Assembly: GCF_002744755.1 (NCBI RefSeq)
Contig: NZ_KZ319287.1
Location: forward strand, 124,001 to 188,000
Source: Leeuwenhoekiella nanhaiensis
Lineage (GTDB): Bacteria; Bacteroidota; Bacteroidia; Flavobacteriales; Flavobacteriaceae
Direction: 5' to 3'
Length of the DNA: 64,000 nucleotides
A program made the translations under genes and the position numbers. Numbering within the stretch: the first letter of the stretch is position 1; every line of letters starts with the position of its first letter. Below the pieces are notes generated by a model. It did not search any database. It worked only from the letters and a program-made list of their open reading frames with translations, and had not been told where the DNA came from. Below are positions 53,121-61,598 of this stretch, one piece after another.

Positions 53121-54290
53121 ATGGCGTGTGGAAATTGTGGTACGACCGTTAACGGTCAACCGCGTGGTTGTCAAAATAATGGTACTTGTGGTACCGATGG
53201 TTGTAATAAATTAACGGTTTTTGACTGGCTTTCTAATATGAGTTTGCCTGAAGGTCAGGAGCCTTTCGACTTTGTTGAGGTACGTTTTAAAAACGGTCGC
53301 AAAGAGTTCTATAAAAATGTAGATAAGCTACAAATCAATGTAGGCGAGGTGCTGGCTGTACAGGCACAATCCGGCCACGATGTGGGCATTGTGTCCCTTA
53401 CCGGGGAACTGGTGCGCATACAGATGAAAAAGAAAAAAGTGCCTTTTGACACTGATGATTTTCAAAAGATCTACCGAAAGGCCAATACCCGGGATATTGA
53501 AGTCTGGGAAGAAGTAAAAGGCCGGGAGGAAGCCATTAAGGTAAAATCCCGCCAAATAGCAATCCGTCTGGGGTTGCAGATGAAAATATCAGATATTGAG
53601 TTTCAGGGTGACGGTTCTAAAGCCACCTTTTATTATACAGCCGAAGATCGTGTCGATTTCCGGCAACTGATCAAGGAGTTTGCTCAGGAATTCAGAACCC
53701 GTATCGAAATGCGCCAGATCGGTTTCCGTCAGGAGGCTTCCCGTCTGGGAGGCATCGGCTCTTGCGGCCGCGAACTGTGCTGCTCTACCTGGCTTACCGA
53801 TTTCAGATCGGTCACAACCAGCGCTGCGCGTTATCAGCAGCTATCCCTCAATCCACAAAAACTTGCGGGACAATGTGGGAAGCTCAAGTGTTGTCTAAAT
53901 TATGAACTTGACGCCTACCTTGATGCGTTGAAGGACTTTCCGTCAACAGATCAAAAGCTCAAAACCGAAAAAGGAACGGCTGTTTGTCAAAAGATCGACA
54001 TCTTTCAGGGACACCTGTGGTATGCCTATGAAGGCGAGTGGATGAACTGGCACAAGCTCACTACCGAGCAGGCTAATGAGATCCTTGAAAAAAATAAGAC
54101 TAATCAACCTGTAGCCAGTCTTGAGGAATACGCCGCAGACCTGGTAACCGATACTAAAGTTGATTTTGGTAACGTTGTGGGGCAGGATAGTCTTACCCGT
54201 TTTGACACGCCTAAAAACAACAAAAAGCGATCTAAAAATCGCAGAAAGAAAAAGAATTACCGCAAACGAGGCCCTAAGAAAGATGCATAA
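53121..54290 (+). CDS. ricT: PSP1 domain protein, RicT/YaaT-like
   Basis: 389 aa from the ATG at 53121, giving a start MACGNCGTTVNGQPRGCQNN typical for Bacteroidota RicT; a TTG at 53067 would add 18 residues. Cysteines at the N-terminus and in GIGSCGRELCCSTWL and QCGKLKCCLNYE could bind Fe-S clusters as in the RicAFT complex of Bacillus. The centre is the PSP1 domain. The C-terminus is a basic tail KKNNKKRSKNRRKKK. In Bacillus RicT acts in RNA maturation by RNase Y; here the role is unknown. gldH starts inside its last codons. Confidence 0.88.
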   Translation: MACGNCGTTVNGQPRGCQNNGTCGTDGCNKLTVFDWLSNMSLPEGQEPFDFVEVRFKNGRKEFYKNVDKLQINVGEVLAVQAQSGHDVGIVSLTGELVRIQMKKKKVPFDTDDFQKIYRKANTRDIEVWEEVKGREEAIKVKSRQIAIRLGLQMKISDIEFQGDGSKATFYYTAEDRVDFRQLIKEFAQEFRTRIEMRQIGFRQEASRLGGIGSCGRELCCSTWLTDFRSVTTSAARYQQLSLNPQKLAGQCGKLKCCLNYELDAYLDALKDFPSTDQKLKTEKGTAVCQKIDIFQGHLWYAYEGEWMNWHKLTTEQANEILEKNKTNQPVASLEEYAADLVTDTKVDFGNVVGQDSLTRFDTPKNNKKRSKNRRKKKNYRKRGPKKDA

Positions 54291-54765
54291 ATTCCTTTTG
54301 ATTTTGGCTGCGTGTTTGTTGCTCTCATCCTGTGACGATGATGCGGTATTTCACGAGTTCAAAGAATTACCTGGCAGCTGGCAACGCGATTCGGCTGTGG
54401 TTTTTAAGCTTCAGGCACCAGACACGCTTCAGCCCTACAATGCTTTTATCACCTTGCGCAATGACAACACCTATGCGTTTAGTAACCTATTTTTAATTAC
54501 CCAAATGCAATTTCCTAATGGAAAAACAGTTACAGATACGCTGGAGTATATGATGGCTGAACCTGACGGAAGCTGGCTCGGGGAAGGTTTTGGAGATCTG
54601 AAGGAAAGCAAGCTCTGGTATAAAGAAAACATTCGGTTTAATGAAGCCGGAACCTATCAATTTAAAGTAATGCAGGCCATGCGCCGCAATGGAGATATAA
54701 ACGCTATACCTGAACTCAACGGCATCAGAGACGTAGGTTTGCGGATAGAGCGTATAAAAGAATAA
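54283..54765 (+). CDS. gldH: Gliding motility lipoprotein GldH
   Basis: 160 aa from the ATG at 54283, which gives a lipoprotein signal ending in LSSC (Cys17) and DDD; the longer frame from 54160 lies over ricT and lacks a signal. F-H-x-F and LPGSWQRDSAVVF follow, then a beta-sandwich with IRFNEAGTYQFKVMQAMR, as in GldH. It is one of the gliding-motility proteins that also affect T9SS secretion in Flavobacterium. PBP gene starts 4 bases later. Confidence 0.93.
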   Translation: MHKFLLILAACLLLSSCDDDAVFHEFKELPGSWQRDSAVVFKLQAPDTLQPYNAFITLRNDNTYAFSNLFLITQMQFPNGKTVTDTLEYMMAEPDGSWLGEGFGDLKESKLWYKENIRFNEAGTYQFKVMQAMRRNGDINAIPELNGIRDVGLRIERIKE

Positions 54766-54769
54766 ACAC

Positions 54770-57106
54770 ATGGCGACACCAAAAAAGAAGGTTTCAAAAA
54801 AGGAAACCAAGTCAGATTTTAGCACCTACATCAAAGGATTTTGGATTCTGTTTTTAGGAGGATTAGGCGCCCTTGCGCTCGTTTTCCTGTTGGCTTCCTG
54901 GGGTGTTTTCGGGAAACTGCCCACCTTTGAAGAACTTGAAAACCCCGAGAGCAATCTCGCTACCGAAATTCTTTCGTCTGACGGAAAAACTTTGGGTAAA
55001 TTTTATAACGAAAACCGTACCCCAGTAAAGTATGACGATCTGCCTCAAAACCTTATTGATGCTGTAGTTGCTACCGAGGACCGCCGGTTTTACGAGCATT
55101 CAGGTATTGATGTGCGAGGTACCGCCCGTGCTGTGGCCTACTTAGGTTCAAAAGGAGGAGCAAGTACAATCACCCAGCAGCTTGCCAAGCTGCTGTTTTC
55201 AGACGAGCCCAGTAACAAGCTGGAGCGTGTGATTCAAAAGGTAAAAGAATGGATCATCGCTGCACGTCTGGAGCGCCAGTATACCAAAGAAGAAATCATC
55301 ACGATGTACCTGAACAAGCAGGATTTCCTGTTTCAGGCCGTGGGAATTCGTTCGGCTTCAAAAATTTATTTTGATAAAGAGCCCATAGAATTACGTCCCG
55401 AAGAATCTGCGGTGATTGCGGCGATGCTTAAAAATCCGCGACAATTCAATCCCTATCGCGAAATTTCAAAAGACAAGTCTTTAGAGCGTCGCAATACGGT
55501 GCTTGCCCTTATGGCCCAGACCGATAAAATTACGGAAGCTGAAAAAGACAGCTTGATTGCGATGCCTATGAAGATCAATTTCTCTCCGGAAGGGCACGCA
55601 GACGGGATTGCGACGTATTTCAGAGAATACCTGCGTGCGTTTATGGCAGACTGGATTCAGAAAAATCCAAAAGGTAAAGATGCAGACGGTAACGACGAGT
55701 ATTACAATATTTACCGGGATGGTCTGGTCATTACCACAACACTAGACTCGCGTATGCAGCGTTTTGCAGAGCAGGCGGTAACCGCACATATGGAAAACCT
55801 GCAGCGGGAATTTGACAAGCAAAACGAGAAAAATAAGACCGCTCCGTTTAGAGATATCACTGTAGAGGAAGAAGATAATATTATTAACCGAGCAATGCGT
55901 AATTCAGACCGCTGGCGAAAAATGGCTGCGCGGGACATTGATGTGGAGCAAATAAAGGCCTCATTCAATAAAAAAACGGATATGCGTGTGTTTGTTTGGG
56001 ATAATGGTCCTAAAGAGAAAGATACGATCATGACTCCGCGCGACAGTATTCTCTATTACAAACGCTTCCTGAGAGCAGGTTTACTCAGTATGACGCCACA
56101 AACCGGAGAGGTTAAGGCCTGGGTGGGCGGTATTGACTACAAGCATTTTCAGTACGACCACGTCAAAACCGGAAGACGCCAGGTGGGATCTACCTTTAAG
56201 CCTTTCTTATACGCTACGGCGATTGATCAGTTACACCTTTCGCCTTGCGATACGATTCCAGATAACCCGTATTGTATTCCTGCAGGTGAGATGGGTACGC
56301 AAAAAGACTGGTGCCCGGTTAACTCAAGCGGAGGTTACCGCGGGATGGTTACGTTGAAAAAAGCATTGGCTGAATCTATCAATACCGTTTCTGCGAGACT
56401 GATGCACCGTGTAGGTCCCAATACGGTTATTGATCTGATCAAAAAGTTAGGAGTTGATACTAAAGAAATTCCTGCGGTACCATCTATTGCTTTGGGTACA
56501 GCAGATTTAAGTTTGTTTGAGATGGTTTCGGCCTATTCGGCCTTTGCTAACAAAGGTGTCCACGTAGACCCGCAGATTGTATCTACCATTGTTGATAAAA
56601 ACGGTACGGTTTTGTACCAAAGCGTGCCAAAAGCTCAGGATGTATTGAGCAAAGAATCGGCTTATGTAACCGTAAACTTAATGGAAGGGGTTACGCAATA
56701 CGGTTCAGGAGCTCGTTTACGCTCGGGAGCTATTAATAGTTATGTCTATAAAAACGTTATAACCGGGCACCCTTATGGCTTTACAAATCCTATTGCAGGT
56801 AAAACCGGAACGACACAAAACCAGAGTGACGGCTGGTTTATGGGGATGGTTCCTAATCTCGTAACAGGCGTTTGGGTAGGCGGTGATGATCGTTCGGTTC
56901 ACTTTCCTACTATCACCTATGGACAGGGAGCGACTATGGCGCTTCCTATCTGGGCCAGTTACATGAAGAAGTGTTATGCTGATGAGGATTTAAAAATCTC
57001 ACGGGACGCCTTTGAGCGTCCCGAAGAGCTTTCCATCCGTATAGATTGCTCGATCCCTGCAGGAGGAAGTCAGGAAATTGAAATACCTGACGAACTTGAT
57101 TTTTAG
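54770..57106 (+). CDS. Class A penicillin-binding protein (bifunctional transglycosylase/transpeptidase)
   Basis: 778 aa. One helix (about residues 22-44), then the GT51 domain: ATEDRRFYEHSGID with the catalytic Glu, GGASTITQQLAK, then RKVKEWIIAARLER-like and TKEEIITMYLN. The transpeptidase domain has GSTFKPFLY (S-x-x-K nucleophile), SIN (SxN motif) and GKTGTT (KTG). It polymerises lipid II and cross-links glycan strands. Co-location with gldH is what I expect in Flavobacteriaceae. Confidence 0.96.
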   Translation: MATPKKKVSKKETKSDFSTYIKGFWILFLGGLGALALVFLLASWGVFGKLPTFEELENPESNLATEILSSDGKTLGKFYNENRTPVKYDDLPQNLIDAVVATEDRRFYEHSGIDVRGTARAVAYLGSKGGASTITQQLAKLLFSDEPSNKLERVIQKVKEWIIAARLERQYTKEEIITMYLNKQDFLFQAVGIRSASKIYFDKEPIELRPEESAVIAAMLKNPRQFNPYREISKDKSLERRNTVLALMAQTDKITEAEKDSLIAMPMKINFSPEGHADGIATYFREYLRAFMADWIQKNPKGKDADGNDEYYNIYRDGLVITTTLDSRMQRFAEQAVTAHMENLQREFDKQNEKNKTAPFRDITVEEEDNIINRAMRNSDRWRKMAARDIDVEQIKASFNKKTDMRVFVWDNGPKEKDTIMTPRDSILYYKRFLRAGLLSMTPQTGEVKAWVGGIDYKHFQYDHVKTGRRQVGSTFKPFLYATAIDQLHLSPCDTIPDNPYCIPAGEMGTQKDWCPVNSSGGYRGMVTLKKALAESINTVSARLMHRVGPNTVIDLIKKLGVDTKEIPAVPSIALGTADLSLFEMVSAYSAFANKGVHVDPQIVSTIVDKNGTVLYQSVPKAQDVLSKESAYVTVNLMEGVTQYGSGARLRSGAINSYVYKNVITGHPYGFTNPIAGKTGTTQNQSDGWFMGMVPNLVTGVWVGGDDRSVHFPTITYGQGATMALPIWASYMKKCYADEDLKISRDAFERPEELSIRIDCSIPAGGSQEIEIPDELDF

Positions 57107-57224
57107 GAGGTTTCGTATTGTTTTCGCCAAGACGGAAAAACAGCTTTATGAATTCTATAAAATCCTGCTAAAAGATTGTCACTAGACCGGGTATTTTGTA
57201 ATTTTCTTATTCTAAAATGAGAAA

Positions 57225-57929
57225 ATGATAACAAAAAAAGTAAACTCGGTAACCGAAGCTCTCGAAGGGGTTCACGACGATATGACCCTGATGCTGGGTG
57301 GCTTCGGCCTAAGCGGTATTCCTGAAAATGCCATTTCAGAACTCGTAAAACGTAATGTAAAGGGTTTAACCTGTATTTCAAACAATGCAGGGGTTGATGA
57401 TTTTGGCCTGGGCTTACTGCTTCAAAAGAAGCAAATCAAAAAAATGATTTCTTCTTATGTGGGCGAAAATGCTGAGTTTGAACGCCAGATGTTGAGTGGT
57501 GAACTTGATGTCGAATTAATACCGCAAGGCACGCTGGCCGAACGTTGCCGTGCTGCGCAAGGTGGCTTTCCGGCAATATATACTCCTGCAGGATATGGTA
57601 CCGAAGTAGCCGAAGGCAAGGAAACCCGTGAATTTGATGGCAAAATGTACGTTCTGGAACGCGCATTTAAAGCGGATTTTGCTTTTGTAAAGGCCTGGAA
57701 GGGTGACACCGCAGGGAATCTCATTTTTAAAGGTACTGCACGCAATTTTAATCCTGTGATGTGTGGCGCAGCGACTATTACTGTTGCTGAGGTTGAAGAG
57801 CTGCTACCGGCCGGGGAGCTTGATCCTAATCAGATTCACATACCGGGCATATTTGTTCAGCGCATCTTTGAAGGTAAGAACTATGAAAAGCGCATAGAAC
57901 AGCGTACCGTACGGAAACGCGAAAACTAA
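57225..57929 (+). CDS. scoA: 3-oxoacid CoA-transferase subunit A
   Basis: 234 aa. [13 protein letters not shown] is the family I CoA-transferase alpha signature (GGFxxxGxP); [21 protein letters not shown] and [16 protein letters not shown] follow. With the B subunit it moves CoA from succinyl-CoA to acetoacetate or a related 3-oxoacid. The B gene is not next to it: a peroxiredoxin gene of 213 codons stands between, on the same strand with short gaps (23 and 4 bases). Confidence 0.95.
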   Translation: MITKKVNSVTEALEGVHDDMTLMLGGFGLSGIPENAISELVKRNVKGLTCISNNAGVDDFGLGLLLQKKQIKKMISSYVGENAEFERQMLSGELDVELIPQGTLAERCRAAQGGFPAIYTPAGYGTEVAEGKETREFDGKMYVLERAFKADFAFVKAWKGDTAGNLIFKGTARNFNPVMCGAATITVAEVEELLPAGELDPNQIHIPGIFVQRIFEGKNYEKRIEQRTVRKREN

Positions 57930-57952
57930 AAACCAACAAAAACCAAAATACA

Positions 57953-58591
57953 ATGGCACATTTAAGACTGGGCGACACCGCCCCCGATTTTAAAGCAGAT
58001 ACAACAGAAGGAACCATTAATTTTCATGAATGGCTGGGCGACAGCTGGGGGATTTTATTTTCACACCCCGGCGATTATACGCCTGTTTGCACTACCGAAT
58101 TAGGAACTGTGGCTAACTACCACGGCGAGTTCAAAAAACGTAATGTAAAGCCTATCGCAATAAGTGTGGATAGTGTGAAAGATCATATGGACTGGATTAA
58201 AGATATCAATGAGACCCAGAACACCACAGTAGATTATCCTATTATTGGAGATGAAGATCGCAAAGTCTCTGAACTGTATGACATGATTCACCCCAACGCC
58301 AGCGAAAAAGCTACCGTCCGTTCGGTATTTGTTATAGGCCCTGATAAGAAAATTAAGTTGACCATAACCTATCCGCCTTCAACCGGTCGTAATTTTGATG
58401 AGATTCTTCGGGTGATAGACTCGCTTCAATTGACGGCTTATCACAAAGTGGCTACACCTGCTAACTGGAAAGATGGTGAAGACTGTGTGATTTCGCCCAG
58501 CGTAAGCAATGAGCAAATCCCTGAGTTTTTCCCTAAAGGACATCGTGAAATCAAACCCTATCTGCGTATGACGCCGCAGCCTAATAAATAA
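57953..58591 (+). CDS. Peroxiredoxin (Prx6-type, AhpC/TSA family)
   Basis: 212 aa. FSHPGDYTPVCTTELG contains the peroxidatic Cys46 in the P-V-C-T-T-E form of the Prx6 group; R at about residue 124 in RSVFVIG completes the site. The long C-terminal extension (PPSTGRNFDEILRVIDSLQ and CVISPSV) is typical of 1-Cys Prx6 and places a second cysteine near residue 179. It removes H2O2 and alkyl peroxides. It is embedded between the CoA-transferase subunits. Confidence 0.95.
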   Translation: MAHLRLGDTAPDFKADTTEGTINFHEWLGDSWGILFSHPGDYTPVCTTELGTVANYHGEFKKRNVKPIAISVDSVKDHMDWIKDINETQNTTVDYPIIGDEDRKVSELYDMIHPNASEKATVRSVFVIGPDKKIKLTITYPPSTGRNFDEILRVIDSLQLTAYHKVATPANWKDGEDCVISPSVSNEQIPEFFPKGHREIKPYLRMTPQPNK

Positions 58592-58595
58592 TTTT

Positions 58596-59252
58596 ATGCT
58601 AGACAAGAACGGAATCGCAAGACGTATTGCACGGGAAGTACAGGATGGCTTTTATGTCAATCTGGGCATAGGGATACCTACGCTGGTTGCCAATTATGTG
58701 AGAGATGATATCGAAGTGGAATTTCAGAGTGAAAACGGTGTCTTGGGAATGGGGCCTTTTCCATTTGAAGGTGAAGAGGATGCAGATATTATAAACGCCG
58801 GTAAGCAAACGATCACCACGCTTAAAGGTGCTTCGTTTTTCGATTCTGCTATGAGTTTCTCTATGATCAGAGGTCAGCACGTAGATCTTACGATTCTGGG
58901 TGCGATGGAAGTCGCAGAGAATGGGGATATCGCAAACTGGAAAATCCCCGGAAAGATGGTAAAAGGTATGGGAGGCGCTATGGATCTTGTGGCTAGCGCC
59001 GAAAATATCATTGTCGCGATGATGCATACCAATAGAGCAGGGGAGTCTAAGTTGCTGAAGCGTTGCACCTTACCACTTACAGGTGTAGGTTGTGTGACTA
59101 AGATTGTGACTAATCTTGCTGTGCTGGAAGTAACCGAAAAGGGTTTTAAACTATTGGAACGCGCTCCGGGAGTTAGTGTGGAAGAAATTAAAAAGGCAAC
59201 CGAGGGAGCCCTCGAAATTCCTGATGACGTACCCGAAATGGTACTGGCCTAG
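58596..59252 (+). CDS. scoB: 3-oxoacid CoA-transferase subunit B
   Basis: 218 aa. VNLGIGIPTLVANY and SENGVLGMG (catalytic Glu46, which forms the glutamyl-CoA thioester) are the beta-subunit signatures; VVAMMHTNRAGES-like and LTGVGCVTKIVTNLAV follow. It works with subunit A at 57225. A terminator lies 22 bases downstream. Confidence 0.95.
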   Translation: MLDKNGIARRIAREVQDGFYVNLGIGIPTLVANYVRDDIEVEFQSENGVLGMGPFPFEGEEDADIINAGKQTITTLKGASFFDSAMSFSMIRGQHVDLTILGAMEVAENGDIANWKIPGKMVKGMGGAMDLVASAENIIVAMMHTNRAGESKLLKRCTLPLTGVGCVTKIVTNLAVLEVTEKGFKLLERAPGVSVEEIKKATEGALEIPDDVPEMVLA

Positions 59253-59273
59253 TTTTACCAGATACAAAAATAA

Positions 59274-59300
59274 GAGGAGCCTGAAAGGGCTTCTTTTTTT
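59274..59300 (+). terminator. Intrinsic terminator of the CoA-transferase operon
   Basis: AGGAGCC - TGAAA - GGGCTTCT stem with one G-T pair, then T7. Confidence 0.85.
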
Positions 59301-59426
59301 ATGCCATTAAATGCAGCTTAAGCCCGTTGAAAAGCCTTTTTCAACTGAAGACACGTTCAAAATGTCTTTTTTGACGTCTAAAAACGTTAAAAATTAACAT
59401 TTATTGTATAAATTTTAAGTTTTCTC

Positions 59427-59456
59427 TTGTATAAATCAAATTTTAAAGTACTTTAG
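59427..59456 (+). promoter_or_regulatory. Candidate promoter of the 59.5 kb small RNA
   Basis: TTG (59427-59429), 19 bases, TACTTTAG (59449-59456), the same -7 variant as at recA. Transcription would start near 59463. Confidence 0.55.
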
Positions 59457-59462
59457 CAAAAC

Positions 59463-59590
59463 CCCAAATTCAAAACACTTAAAATTCAGATTCGGGAGGA
59501 GTCCCGGATGTGTATGTAACTTCAGAATAGGAGTATTTTGATGTTGTGATTTGTTAGAAACCGCGGGGGGAGCCCCGCGGATTTTTTTGT
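59463..59590 (+). ncRNA. Small RNA candidate with GGAG hairpin loops
   Basis: Promoter-like boxes at 59427-59456, a hairpin ATTCGGGA-GGAG-TCCCGGAT (59490-59509), an unpaired centre with another GGAG (59530-59533), and a terminator hairpin CCGCGGGG-GGAG-CCCCGCGG (59561-59580) with T7. No credible coding frame is inside (only two- and three-codon frames). The minus-strand neighbour points the other way, so it is an independent plus-strand transcript of about 125 bases. Family unknown. Confidence 0.62.
59561..59588 (+). terminator. Intrinsic terminator of the 59.5 kb small RNA
   Basis: 8-bp all-GC stem CCGCGGGG/CCCCGCGG with loop GGAG, then ATTTTTTT. Confidence 0.9.
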
Positions 59591-59619
59591 AGTATTTGAA
59601 CTAATAAAAATCCCTTATA

Positions 59620-59724
59620 ATGATTTCATCCCTACGTAAAACAAAGCATTCATTACTTGAATTTTTTAAGACAACAGCCAAATTAGCCTATGTTGCTAAA
59701 AAGGTATTTCTTTTTATGATCTAA
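59620..59724 (+). CDS. Possible 34-residue basic amphipathic peptide
   Basis: ATG at 59620 to TAA at 59722-59724, MISSLRKTKHSLLEFFKT and then a hydrophobic end LAYVAKKVFLFMI. Seven Lys/Arg against one Glu; membrane-active character. It starts about 30 bases after the small RNA terminator and overlaps the convergent ABC gene by 4 bases. No ribosome-binding signal stands out. It may well be chance. Confidence 0.25.
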   Translation: MISSLRKTKHSLLEFFKTTAKLAYVAKKVFLFMI

Positions 59725-61409
59725 ATTCCTTTCGGGATTGCCTCTATAAGCGCTTTTGTATAGTCGCTTTGCGGATTTTCATAAACCGCATCTGCCTCTC
59801 CGGTTTCTTCAAACTGCCCTGCGCGCATAACCAGTAAACGGTCTGACAGGTATTTTACCACAGCAAGATCGTGTGAGATAAATAAGTAGGTGAAGTTATA
59901 GCGCTCTTTTAGCGAGTTAAGCAAATTAAGCACCTGCGCCTGCACCGAAATATCGAGAGCAGAGACTGACTCGTCACACACAATAAATTTTGGTTTTACC
60001 GCAATTGTACGCGCAATACCTATACGCTGACGCTGCCCACCGCTAAATTCGTGAGGATAACGGTCAAAATGCTCCGGTAATAAGCCCACTTCTTCCAATA
60101 GTTTTAATGCTTCGGCTTTGCGCTCTTGTGCTGAGTTGTACAGTTTATGTACCTGCATAGCTTCTGTAATGGCACGCCCTACGGTAAGCCTGGGGTTAAG
60201 TGATGAGTACGGATCCTGAAAAATGATCTGAATATCTTTACGCAGATTGCGCAATTCTGAGCTACTTAATTTCGTAAGATCTTTCCCCTTATAGAAAATA
60301 CTTCCTTTAGTGACCTTGTCTAATTGAAGAATGAGATTTCCCAATGTTGATTTTCCGCAACCGCTTTCGCCCACCAGTCCCAGCGTTTCGCCTTCGTAAA
60401 TTGCAAAACTTACATCATTAACTGCCTTGACGCTTTCGGCTTTGCCAAAAAAAGACACCGAGCTGTAGTATTCTTTTTCGACATTTTTAATTTCGAGTAG
60501 CGGTGATTTCTCGTAAATCCGTTGGTGCTCTGACTCTCGCTCGGCAGAGGTAACGGGCTTAGAGAGTGGTTTGTTATTTAGAAAGTCAGCTACGGTGGGT
60601 AATTTTTTCAAACGCTCTTTGGTAGAAGGCCTTGCATAAATAAGGGCTTTGGTATAATCTTCTTTAGGATTTTCAAAAATAGCTTTCGTGTTCCCGCTTT
60701 CAACAATTTTGCCTTTATACATCACAATTACCCGGTCTGCAATTTCACTTACCAGTGACAAATCGTGTGAAATAAAGAGAATACTCAAGGCGGTCTGCTG
60801 CTGCAGTTCTTTGAGTAGCAAAATAATCTCTTTTTGAACGGTAACATCAAGTGCAGTAGTGGGTTCATCAGCGATAAGCAATTTAGGTTTGCAGGCAATA
60901 GCCATCGCAATCATCACACGCTGCTTTTGGCCCCCGCTGATCTCGTGGGGATAGGAATTAAAAACGGCTTCGGGTCGCGGTAATTTAACCTGATTAAAGA
61001 GCTGTATAACCTGAGATCTAGCTTCTTTCTTTGTAATTGAGGTATGCCTGAGTAAAATTTCGGCTACCTGTTTGCCGCATTTCATTGAAGGATTGAGCGA
61101 ACTCATAGGCTCCTGAAAAATCATGGAAATGTCCTTGCCGCGCAGGTCTCGCATTTCATTTTTAGGGTATTCCAGAAGGTTTTGACCTTCAAAATAAATA
61201 GCACCCTTGGTAATTCTCGAAATGCGCTCAGGCAGCAGTCCCAAAATCGCGAGACTGGTCACCGATTTACCGGAGCCAGACTCCCCAACTACTCCTAATA
61301 TTTCATTATTATTAATAAAGAAGTCTATGCCGTGAAGCACGTTATTAACGTCTTTACCACTTTTAAACGCAACGTCCAGGTTATTTATGTGGAGCAAGGT
61401 GTTTCTCAT
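59721..61409 (-). CDS. Fused oligopeptide/dipeptide ABC transporter ATPase (DppD-DppF type)
   Basis: 562 aa with two nucleotide-binding domains. First domain: GESGSGKSV, SGGQKQRVMIA, LLIADEPTTALDV. Second: GESGCGKSTLG, SGGQRQRIGIA, FIVCDESVSALDI. Each is followed by an oligopeptide-transporter C-terminal segment (DYTKALI). The fusion corresponds to GsiA/YejF-type proteins that energise peptide uptake. No permease or binding-protein genes are adjacent, so partners are elsewhere. Confidence 0.95.
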   Translation of the reverse strand: MRNTLLHINNLDVAFKSGKDVNNVLHGIDFFINNNEILGVVGESGSGKSVTSLAILGLLPERISRITKGAIYFEGQNLLEYPKNEMRDLRGKDISMIFQEPMSSLNPSMKCGKQVAEILLRHTSITKKEARSQVIQLFNQVKLPRPEAVFNSYPHEISGGQKQRVMIAMAIACKPKLLIADEPTTALDVTVQKEIILLLKELQQQTALSILFISHDLSLVSEIADRVIVMYKGKIVESGNTKAIFENPKEDYTKALIYARPSTKERLKKLPTVADFLNNKPLSKPVTSAERESEHQRIYEKSPLLEIKNVEKEYYSSVSFFGKAESVKAVNDVSFAIYEGETLGLVGESGCGKSTLGNLILQLDKVTKGSIFYKGKDLTKLSSSELRNLRKDIQIIFQDPYSSLNPRLTVGRAITEAMQVHKLYNSAQERKAEALKLLEEVGLLPEHFDRYPHEFSGGQRQRIGIARTIAVKPKFIVCDESVSALDISVQAQVLNLLNSLKERYNFTYLFISHDLAVVKYLSDRLLVMRAGQFEETGEADAVYENPQSDYTKALIEAIPKGI

Positions 61410-61598
61410 AGCGCTAATTTACGACGTTTGAAACGCTTAACTGCGCAGTTAAATATCTGATTATCAGAATTTTGATTTAAAAGTTAAACTTTACAATGTG
61501 TTTTAACGAAAATATTTGTTTTATGTCAATAAAAGAGGCAATTTGAGACAATTCTTTAACAAGAATAAGGGTAACATTAACATTTTTAACAAGCATTT

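Noticed and set aside
59509-59549. Minimal frames ATG-TGT-ATG-TAA and ATG-TTG-TGA after GGAG sequences in the 59.5 kb RNA
   Set aside because: Two or three codons only; the GGAG motifs are better explained as part of RNA hairpin loops. Kept only as a curiosity.
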